From the NCBI RefSeq assembly GCF_000331535.1, contig NZ_AMZN01000014.1, forward strand, positions 62,001-126,000: a stretch of DNA of 64,000 nucleotides, read 5' to 3'. Origin of the DNA: Fulvivirga imtechensis AK7 (lineage in GTDB: Bacteria > Bacteroidota > Bacteroidia > Cytophagales > Cyclobacteriaceae). Both the position numbers and the translations under genes were made by a program. Positions 16,197 through 23,776 of the stretch are shown in pieces; position 1 is the stretch's first letter, and each line of letters starts with the position of its first letter. Below the pieces are notes generated by a model. That model saw only the letters and a list, made by a program, of their open reading frames with translations, ran no database searches and had not been told where the DNA came from.

Positions 16197-17398
16197 CTCA
16201 ATAGTGTTACATTTCTTTTGAAATTGAACTCTTTGCCGTAAGCGCCTAAGGCTTTTACATGGGCCACATAAACTCCCTGCGGTTGCGAGCGTCCATTATA
16301 GGTGCCATCCCAGGCAGCATCCACATCTCCTTCCGCACTAAAAACCTCCTGCCCATACCTGTTGTACAATTTGTAGGTATAAAGCTGCTTTATCCCCTGG
16401 TGAAGTAGCTTTAGTTGATCGTTTTTGTCATCATTATTAGGACTAAATGCCGTAGGCAGATCGAGGTAAACGTTAAGGTCGAGCATTAGTTGCAGGGTAT
16501 CGGAACAGCCAATGGTATTCATTACAGCATGTTTCAAAGGATACCGGTCTATTTTATCATAGGTATGAATTGGATCCTTCTCTTCAGTGACATTTCCATC
16601 ACCGAAATCCCAAAAATAGGATACAATATCCCCTTCCGAAGCATCATACATCTGCACTGGAATAAAAGCCTCTACAAATGGCACTGGAATTTCCACTCCC
16701 GCAGTAGGCGCTTGCTTGATCAAAACCTTTTGGGTCAGTGTGTCGCGACATCCCAAAGAAGAAATTGATATCAGGCTTACCGGGAAAACACCCGATTCTT
16801 CAAAGAAATAACTGGCATCCGCAGCATCATCTGTTGACCCATCCGGAAAAACCCATGTATAACCTGCTATGGCGCCGTCACCGGGGGTGGTAAGGTTCCT
16901 AAAATGCATAGTGGTACGGGCACAAATGGTGTCAAAGTCGAAATTGATCTGGGGCGGAGAGATGATGTCAACATTCCTGGTTACGGATCGTTCACAACCG
17001 GAAAAACTGTTGATCACTGTCAAAGTAACAGGGTAAGTCCCTCCTTTATTAAAAGCATGGGTGATCATAGGTATGGGTACCTGTCCCTCTTCAATAGTTC
17101 CATCTCCAAAGTCCCAACGATAGTCGGTAATATTCTCCAATGTATCTCTGAACGCCTCGTTAAATGTCAGGTATTCCTTGGCACATACTTTACCAAATTC
17201 AAAATCTGGTGTTGCTACTCTGTCCGCAAAGCCTTCGATTGCATCAAAATCAATACACCCATTAATATCCCTTGCGGTAAGAGCCACACGGTAGTTCGTT
17301 CTCTCTTGAAAGATGTGATTGATGCTAAAATCAGTATATGTGGTACTGTTTCCCGTCTTTTTGTTAGTAATGCGCCATTCAACGGATTCTATGTCATC
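16193..17398 (-). pseudogene. C-terminal part of the PKD protein beyond an in-frame amber codon, with gliding-motility C-terminal domain
   Basis: This 401-codon stretch is in the same frame as the gene ending at 17399 and is separated from it only by a TAG. Reading on from the stop gives DDIESVEWRITN and then three further PKD-like domains (WDFGDGTIEEG, WVFPDGSTDD, WDFGDGNVTEE). The end is a CHU_C type B secretion domain (LPTAFSPNNDDKNDQLKL, YNRYGQEVFS, WDGTYNG, QPQGVY). There is no credible start of its own; the first usable codon is a GTG inside the domain at 17287. It is expressed only if the stop is read through, suppressed, or is a sequencing error. Confidence 0.8.
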
Positions 17399-20140
17399 CT
17401 ATGAATCGAAGGTGAATGTCGTTTTCTCTCCCTGGCAAAACCTGTTTGTTGAAGAGACAATCGATACTGTCGGCCTTGCGTTGACCTGTATTTGCTCATT
17501 AAAATCGACAATACAATCAGAGGTAGCAAGGGGATTATTATTGTAGATAACCTGGAGCGCGATATGATATTCTCCTGTAGCGGTGTAATTGTGGTACACG
17601 TGCTGTACTGAATCGGTCGATCCGTCTCCAAAGTCCCACACATAGCTATTAATATGTGCTCCGTTAGGTCCATTTCCTGAAATCCCCGAGCCGAGACATA
17701 TAGAATTTTCGGGAAGCACCTCAAATTGATTATCGATAGAAGTGTTATACACAGGCCAGGAGAAAGTGTTTTGACATCCATCAGAATCTTCTATACTCAG
17801 GCGTACAAGATAGTCCCGCTCACTTGAAAAATGATGTGCTGGCTCTGCAATTGATGATGTATTGTCGGCTCCTGATCCCGGATCATCAAAATTCCACGCA
17901 TAGCTGGTGATGGTATTGGTGTGTGCCACTGAAGTATCATGAAACTTAACGATATCTCCCGTTTCGCAATAAGGATCATACTGAAATTGGGCAGCAAGAG
18001 GATAAATCACTGCGATCCCATCAGAATAGCTACAGCCAATATCATCTGTTGCTGTTACCACATAGGTATTCGCTTCACTAATGGTGATGTTCTCAGTAGT
18101 TTCCCCGGTGTTCCAGTAGTAGCTGATAGCGCCTGTGCCACCTTCCAGAATTTCAGTGGCCAGCAATGAATCCGGGTTGCTACATATCAGGAAAAAGCTC
18201 TCGGGTATGATGTTCACCCTGGGGCTTGGGAATATTTCCAGCGTTTCCGTAACGCTATTAGCACAACCATTGGTGTTGATACCGGTAACAACAATATCAT
18301 ATGAACCCGCCACATAATACACATGCCTGTTGGTATAACAGTCTGGGTTTGTTAGTGGATTACAACCGTAAGAAGTACCATCGCCAAAATCGTAAAGAAT
18401 AGAATCCAGCCTGTTGCATAACTCCGCGTCAGGCAGGGTTACCTGAATTTCAATATTATTATAGGTACAATAGCCCTCAATATTAATGCTATACTGAGGT
18501 GGATCGCAAATGGTGATAATTTGAGTGGTTTCGTTTTCGCATGGAGGAGAATCATCGTCTGACACCGTAAGACTAACCTCATAATCTCCGGATGCAGAGT
18601 AGGTATGTTTGGGATTTTGCTCTGTTGACTTAGCGCCATCGCCAAAATCCCACAGCCAGTTGGTGATATTATTGGTGTTTGATGAATGAGTAGAGCGATC
18701 GGTAAATTCTACGGGGGTTCCAATGCATAGAGGGCTGGCCGTAAAAGCGGCAGCTATCTCTCCTGAAAAAGTAATAACATCCGTGAAAGAACACCCTGTA
18801 CCATCTGTTACGGTGAGGCTATGAATACCGATTCCCACCTCTAGAGATGTCCCGGTAGAGCCATCACTCCACATGTAGGTATAATTGCCGTCACCTCCCG
18901 TTACCGTTGGTGTCAACGTTATTGTTTCATTACATCCCAAATCCTGACTGGCGCCAAGATCAAAACTTGGAGTGGCTCTTACTTCTATGGTGTATGTTTT
19001 TGTTGCAATTCCGGGTTGCGGGCACACATTATCACTCACCTGCACCACAAATTGGCGGGTACCAACATCACTCTGAGTTGGAGTCCAGGTGATCTGTCCT
19101 GTGGGAGACGTAGAATTATTGTGATCTACATGAAATGTTGCCGAAGGCCCTTCGAGCAATGTTATCGTCAGGTTGTCATTATCAGCGTCTGTAGCATCAA
19201 AGGTCACATCCACGAACTCTCCCGCACACACACTTATTTTATCCGAATTAATGCCGTTAAAATCAGACAGCACGGGAAGTGTATTGCTACAATCAATACT
19301 GGTAAATTGAATGCCTCTTTTTACCCAACTTATCAACTGGCCATTGCGATATTCCTCCACCTTAAAGTCGGTGATCCCCACCTCCAGCATCGTGGGATTG
19401 AAGGTCAGGTCACCACTACTGACATCCAATGTGGCGTCATTGGCAAAAGTCATGAAACTTGAGGCGTCATATCCGCTGGCAAAAACTACTTCGGTTTCAA
19501 AGTTGCTCTTAGGCGCAACGAGAGAGTAACGTAGCTCGTCCCCATCGGGATCTACGGCCACGTTATTGAAGGTCTGCTCCTGATTGATACACACCGTAGC
19601 CACCGGTGAGCCATCAAAAACAACTGATTGGTTACATGGCGCTACCTTGCTGTTCATGGAAGCCTCTATGAAAAAATCTTCAGCCTCTGGTACTACCAAA
19701 GTCGTGATCACTTCGCTTCTTGCGGGACGTTGCCAGAAAAATCGCCAGTCTTCACTGGCACCATAACTGCTGAGGTTGACCGTTCCTTTGTAAACAACCC
19801 GCTCTACACCTCTGCGTGAGCCGCCCGAGCAGTCTGTGGTCACAGCATCACAAAAAAGCTTTACTTCGGTTGTGGAGTGTTTATTTACATTAAAACTCAG
19901 TGGGCTCTCCGGAACAATAGAAAGGTCAGTAGCATAGTATTTGATAGGATAGTAGCTTTCCAATATGGCCTGCGAACCACACTCGCTATACACCGTTAAT
20001 GTGATCTCATACCTGCCAGAGCCCAAACACCTGTAACTGATATCACCGCCAATAATGTGCGTAGCGTAAGCCTCCCCAAGGAAAAGGAAACAAATAAACA
20101 GGAAAAGCGTCCTTTTGATAATCTTAGTTGCCACCATCAA
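17399..20140 (-). CDS. PKD-repeat surface protein, N-terminal part, ended by a premature amber codon
   Basis: The 913-residue product has a signal peptide ending GEAYA, an N-terminal domain typical of these adhesins (THIIGGDISYRCLGSGRYE), Ig/cadherin-like strands, and at least four PKD repeats in the second half (WDFGDGAKSTE, YDFGDGTSYG, WNFDDPGSG, WDFGDGSTDS). It stops mid-domain at FTFDS-TAG. With the downstream frame the protein would be 1315 residues and end in the type IX secretion signal, making it the probable cargo of the PorP/SprF protein next to it. As written, it lacks the export signal for the cell surface. First gene of a three-gene operon. Confidence 0.88.
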   Translation of the reverse strand: MMVATKIIKRTLFLFICFLFLGEAYATHIIGGDISYRCLGSGRYEITLTVYSECGSQAILESYYPIKYYATDLSIVPESPLSFNVNKHSTTEVKLFCDAVTTDCSGGSRRGVERVVYKGTVNLSSYGASEDWRFFWQRPARSEVITTLVVPEAEDFFIEASMNSKVAPCNQSVVFDGSPVATVCINQEQTFNNVAVDPDGDELRYSLVAPKSNFETEVVFASGYDASSFMTFANDATLDVSSGDLTFNPTMLEVGITDFKVEEYRNGQLISWVKRGIQFTSIDCSNTLPVLSDFNGINSDKISVCAGEFVDVTFDATDADNDNLTITLLEGPSATFHVDHNNSTSPTGQITWTPTQSDVGTRQFVVQVSDNVCPQPGIATKTYTIEVRATPSFDLGASQDLGCNETITLTPTVTGGDGNYTYMWSDGSTGTSLEVGIGIHSLTVTDGTGCSFTDVITFSGEIAAAFTASPLCIGTPVEFTDRSTHSSNTNNITNWLWDFGDGAKSTEQNPKHTYSASGDYEVSLTVSDDDSPPCENETTQIITICDPPQYSINIEGYCTYNNIEIQVTLPDAELCNRLDSILYDFGDGTSYGCNPLTNPDCYTNRHVYYVAGSYDIVVTGINTNGCANSVTETLEIFPSPRVNIIPESFFLICSNPDSLLATEILEGGTGAISYYWNTGETTENITISEANTYVVTATDDIGCSYSDGIAVIYPLAAQFQYDPYCETGDIVKFHDTSVAHTNTITSYAWNFDDPGSGADNTSSIAEPAHHFSSERDYLVRLSIEDSDGCQNTFSWPVYNTSIDNQFEVLPENSICLGSGISGNGPNGAHINSYVWDFGDGSTDSVQHVYHNYTATGEYHIALQVIYNNNPLATSDCIVDFNEQIQVNARPTVSIVSSTNRFCQGEKTTFTFDS

Positions 20141-20238
20141 CTACAATTGAGGGCGCAATTAAGGAATAATTAATGATAATTGTAATTTTTTTAGCAAAAA
20201 ATTTACATTGATAGTGTTTTGGGCCGGGTTTTCATATA

Positions 20239-21006
20239 TTACCCACAATCAATATCTTCAAAGGAGGAGCTCCAACAGCGCGGTAAATCGTCCAGATAAT
20301 GTGTGGGTTCAATGATAGAGCCATTCTTCTTTTCCAAATGCCATTCAATAGTTACCGGTTGCTTATTCGCTTCTATGTTATAATAAGCACTAAACGGCTC
20401 TTCTCCGGTAAATACATATTGAATGAAGTCACCCTTATTTACCACATATTTCATGTCAGTTATTTCACCATCACCGTTGCTCTTCCAGTGTATGTGTAGA
20501 GCTGGGGCATTGTTTTCCGGGTTGTCATAAATGGTCCACTGGCCAGATTTCAAATCGTGAGAAGATACTCCTTCCATCCACATAAAGCCCTCAAAATTTC
20601 CAGGTTGCGAAATAAACATTTTCCACGCCTGATCCGCTGTATCTGCCTCCACCGCATGAATTTCTGCCTGATAGGTTTCGCTATTTGTATTATATTCATA
20701 AGACCAGACCCATTCTCCGTTTGTATATTCTGCTTTTTTCCCATCTGAAGCCAGAAAAGCATTTACCGGAATTGCCAGATCCATAGTCAGAATATTTTTC
20801 CAGGAGGCAACATGGGTACCAGCCCTGTGCGCATGACCTAATGAGTAAGTTCGTCCATCTGCAGCCGAAAAGGTCTCAAAGTTCATCATCACAGTAGTGC
20901 CCGCTGGCAACTCAGGAGCCGGCCCTGATTCGGGGTCATCATCCGAACACGAAAAGATTCCAAAAGCAGCCAACACGACAATGATTCTACATGAAATACT
21001 TTTCAT
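20239..21006 (-). CDS. Hypothetical lipoprotein
   Basis: A 255-residue protein with a lipoprotein signal peptide (AAFGIFSC) followed by SDDDPESGP, the acidic linker of surface-directed Bacteroidota lipoproteins. The mature part is rich in Trp and aromatic residues with alternating strands (WKNILTMDLAIP, WVWSYEY, GQWTIYDN, LHIHWKSNGDG) and looks like an all-beta domain. No named family is recognised. It stands alone, 98 nt downstream of the PKD gene start and divergent from lysA. Confidence 0.7.
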   Translation of the reverse strand: MKSISCRIIVVLAAFGIFSCSDDDPESGPAPELPAGTTVMMNFETFSAADGRTYSLGHAHRAGTHVASWKNILTMDLAIPVNAFLASDGKKAEYTNGEWVWSYEYNTNSETYQAEIHAVEADTADQAWKMFISQPGNFEGFMWMEGVSSHDLKSGQWTIYDNPENNAPALHIHWKSNGDGEITDMKYVVNKGDFIQYVFTGEEPFSAYYNIEANKQPVTIEWHLEKKNGSIIEPTHYLDDLPRCWSSSFEDIDCG

Positions 21007-21115
21007 CCATCATTTTTTGGTTCTTTAACACCTGGGCCCTTATCTTGTTTATCTCAAAAACCTGAACATCAGGTGAATGAAACTATTCTCCTTTAAATGG
21101 TTGATTTCTCCCGTT

Positions 21116-21148
21116 TTTGGGTGTGATGCTTTTGTTTTTATATATTTG
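21116..21148 (+). promoter_or_regulatory. Bacteroidota-type promoter of lysA
   Basis: TTTG at 21116-21119 and TATATTTG at 21141-21148 are separated by 21 nt, matching TTTG-N19/21-TAnnTTTG. Transcription would start near 21155, about 11 nt before the lysA ATG, so the leader is very short. Confidence 0.6.
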
Positions 21149-21165
21149 GCGAATATTTTTAAACA

Positions 21166-22398
21166 ATGGATATAAAAAACAACACCTATCAGGTACAGGG
21201 TCTGGATCTGGTTAAGGTTGTCAAAGAGTTTGACAGCCCCTTGTATGTTTATGACGCTGATAAAATTGTAAGCCAGCTTCAGAAATTGAAGAATGCTTTC
21301 AGCAATCAGAAGATACGGGTGAAGTATGCCGTAAAAGCGTTGTCTAACATATCCATTCTCAAATTACTAAAAAAACACGGTGCCGGTGTTGACGTGGTTT
21401 CTGTCCAGGAAGCCAAGTTGGCCTTAAAAGCCGGATTTGAACCTGGTGATATCCTGTTTACACCTAATTGTGTCTCTTTTGAAGAGATACAACAAGGAGT
21501 GGATATGGGGCTGATGATCAATATTGACAATATTTCGATACTTGAACAATTCGGTCATAAGTACAGAAACTCTGTCCCCTGCTGTGTGCGATTGAACCCA
21601 CACATCATGGCCGGTGGGAATACCAAGATCTCTACTGGTCACGTGGATTCAAAATTCGGCATCTCTATCTACCAGCTACCGCACTTGCTTAGAGTTATCA
21701 AGACCACCAACATTGATGTCATAGGTTTGCACATGCATACAGGTTCAGACATACTCGATGCAGATGTTTTCCTCAAAGTGGCTGAGATCTTGTATGGAGT
21801 GGCCCGTGAGTTTCCTAATCTTGAATTTGTTGATTTCGGAAGTGGTTTTAAAGTGGGTTACAAGGAAAACGATATTACTACCAATGTTTATGACCTTGGA
21901 GTGAAATTGGGTAAATCCTTCGATGATTTTTGTGAAACCTATGGCCGAAAATTAGAAATGTGGTTTGAGCCCGGCAAATATTTGGTGAGCGAATCCGGCT
22001 ATTTCCTTGTTCGAGCCAACGTGATCAAAACTACTCCCGCTACAGTTTTTGTGGGTGTAGATTCCGGCATGAATCATCTTCTGCGGCCAATGATGTATGA
22101 TGCCTATCACGAGATCATTAATATTTCCAATCCAAAAGGCATTCAGCGAGTTTATAGCATTGTAGGCTATATCTGCGAAACAGATACTTTCGGCTGGGAC
22201 CGAAAGCTGAACGAAGTTCGGGAAGGCGATATTCTGGCGATAAAGAATGCGGGTGCCTATGGCTTTAGCATGTCTTCCAATTATAACTCCAGGTACAGGC
22301 CTGCCGAAGTACTGATCTATGAGGGCAAAGCACACCTGATCCGCGAACGGGAAACGATGGAGGATATTCTGAGAAATCAGGTGGAGATTGATCTATAA
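21166..22398 (+). CDS. lysA: Diaminopimelate decarboxylase
   Basis: A 410-residue fold-type III PLP enzyme that decarboxylates meso-diaminopimelate to L-lysine, the last step of lysine synthesis. Visible motifs are the PLP lysine in VKYAVKALSN (near residue 50), the HMHTGSDI block, the GSGFKVGY glycine loop, EPGKYLV and the C-terminal CETDTFGWDR and NAGAYGFSMSSNYNSR. The length and order match the family. It is transcribed alone from a good promoter and followed by a hairpin. Confidence 0.96.
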   Translation: MDIKNNTYQVQGLDLVKVVKEFDSPLYVYDADKIVSQLQKLKNAFSNQKIRVKYAVKALSNISILKLLKKHGAGVDVVSVQEAKLALKAGFEPGDILFTPNCVSFEEIQQGVDMGLMINIDNISILEQFGHKYRNSVPCCVRLNPHIMAGGNTKISTGHVDSKFGISIYQLPHLLRVIKTTNIDVIGLHMHTGSDILDADVFLKVAEILYGVAREFPNLEFVDFGSGFKVGYKENDITTNVYDLGVKLGKSFDDFCETYGRKLEMWFEPGKYLVSESGYFLVRANVIKTTPATVFVGVDSGMNHLLRPMMYDAYHEIINISNPKGIQRVYSIVGYICETDTFGWDRKLNEVREGDILAIKNAGAYGFSMSSNYNSRYRPAEVLIYEGKAHLIRERETMEDILRNQVEIDL

Positions 22399-22433
22399 TT
22401 GGAAGTAGGCAACAGGCAGAAGCAGTGGACAAA

Positions 22434-22471
22434 TTAAGCGTCAGACGGTCTGGAACCGTTCAGACGCTTAA
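22434..22471. terminator. Hairpin between convergent lysA and dehydratase genes
   Basis: TTAAGCGTC pairs with GACGCTTAA over 9 bp, extended by imperfect pairing (AGACGGT with ACCGTTC). It lies between two converging genes and could terminate both directions, although no T-tract follows. Confidence 0.55.
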
Positions 22472-22496
22472 CATAATCCGAAAACATACACCCCCA

Positions 22497-23447
22497 CTAA
22501 AAAGGCAGTTTATTCACGTCCACATTACCCCCGCTGATGATTATGCCCACATTTTTGCCCTGAAAGCGATCTTTATTCTTCAAAAGAGCAGCAAATGGTA
22601 CTGCTGATGAGGACTCAATGATAATTTTCATTCGCTCCCAGATCATTTGCATACCAGCAATGATCTCTTTGTCTTCTGCAAGGACAATATCCCCCACGTA
22701 CTTTTTTATGATCTCAAAAGGCTTTTTGCCGAGAGAGGTTCTCAGCCCATCTGCTATTGTAGTCGGGTTAGTCTGAGGTATCAGTTCCCCTGATTTAAAT
22801 GAGCGGTAAGCATCGTCAGCCCCCGCAGGCTCGCAGCCTATAACGCTGGTGGTTGGGGACAAGTAATGTGCCGCCAGTGACGTGCCGCTCAATAATCCAC
22901 CACCTCCAACAGGAGCTAGCAAATAGTCAAAGATCACGTCAGTATCTTCAATAAGCTCTTTAGCAGCCGTGGCCTGTCCTTCAATGATACGATAGTCGTC
23001 ATAAGGATGGATCAGAATAGCGCCTGTTTCTTCGATCACCCGTTGTAAAGTATCTTCCCTGGCCTGTAATGTCGGTTCGCATTCAATTAATTCTGCGCCA
23101 TACCCCAAAACAGCGGCTTTCTTTACTTCAGCGGAATTAGAAGGCATCACAATAAAAGCTGGAATACCATTTTCCCGGGCCGCCAGGGCCACCGCCTGCG
23201 CATGGTTGCCGGAAGAGTGGGTGGCTACACCTTTACTACGCTCAGCAGCGCTCAGCGATAAAACGGCATTCATACCTCCTCTGGCTTTAAATGCGCCTAT
23301 CTTCTGAAAATTCTCACATTTAAAATAGAGGTTTGCTCCTGCAACGGCGTTTAGGCTCTTACAAGAAAAAACCGGTGTCCGGTGAATGAAAGGGCTTACT
23401 CTTTCATGGGCTTCGGAAATGGAGCTGAGATCAGGAATAGCAGACAT
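22497..23447 (-). CDS. PLP-dependent threonine/serine dehydratase (serine racemase-like)
   Basis: A 316-residue fold-type II PLP enzyme. The PLP lysine is in QKIGAFKARGG, the substrate loop is SSGNHAQA and the phosphate-binding glycines are VGGGGLLSG. There is no C-terminal ACT regulatory domain, so it is the short catabolic form, which deaminates L-threonine or L-serine; serine racemase and hydroxyaspartate ammonia-lyase share this architecture and cannot be separated by eye. It converges on lysA. Confidence 0.9.
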   Translation of the reverse strand: MSAIPDLSSISEAHERVSPFIHRTPVFSCKSLNAVAGANLYFKCENFQKIGAFKARGGMNAVLSLSAAERSKGVATHSSGNHAQAVALAARENGIPAFIVMPSNSAEVKKAAVLGYGAELIECEPTLQAREDTLQRVIEETGAILIHPYDDYRIIEGQATAAKELIEDTDVIFDYLLAPVGGGGLLSGTSLAAHYLSPTTSVIGCEPAGADDAYRSFKSGELIPQTNPTTIADGLRTSLGKKPFEIIKKYVGDIVLAEDKEIIAGMQMIWERMKIIIESSSAVPFAALLKNKDRFQGKNVGIIISGGNVDVNKLPF

Positions 23448-23776
23448 GCAGCGAAAATAGTCGTAATTTTTAACACTTCCGAGCTTTTCCAGCCTCTTCA
23501 GGGAAAACGCCTATACACTATCCGAGCATGACGAGGATCAGTACAGCTATGGCAATCCCAAGAAATAACAAACCCACCTGTGATGTCTTCTTCATAACCT
23601 TCACTGTTTTTCAAAACAAAGGTCGTAACAGATCTTTTCAGGTAAAAGTGAAATGGAGTGAACGGTGGTAAAACCGAACTGAAACGGCAAAATTGCCGAC
23701 TGAAGCCGGGCAAGCAAGTTCCCCACCACCCGGAAACCTTCTTTGAAGCAGGATTTTGGCGCGGAACGTAAATACT
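23448..23776. other. Short intergenic region holding a possible 25-residue membrane peptide
   Basis: Apart from the small minus-strand reading frame at 23518-23595, nothing convincing is seen in this 329-nt gap. It separates polA from the dehydratase gene. Confidence 0.4.
23518..23595 (-). CDS. Candidate 25-residue membrane peptide
   Basis: The frame encodes MKKTSQVGLLFLG followed by an uninterrupted hydrophobic run (IAIAVLILVMLG) and a stop. A basic N-terminus, one membrane span and an AAGG sequence a few bases before the ATG make it plausible as a small membrane protein. Chance is a serious alternative at this length. Confidence 0.3.
   Translation of the reverse strand: MKKTSQVGLLFLGIAIAVLILVMLG

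Noticed and set aside
17287-17401. Alternative genetic code with TAG as a sense codon
   Set aside because: Neighbouring genes, including PorP/SprF, OmpA and the cysteine hydrolase, end in TAG, so it is a normal stop in this genome.
19016-19462. 148-codon plus-strand frame inside the PKD gene
   Set aside because: It is antisense to a well-supported coding region with PKD motifs and has no protein character.
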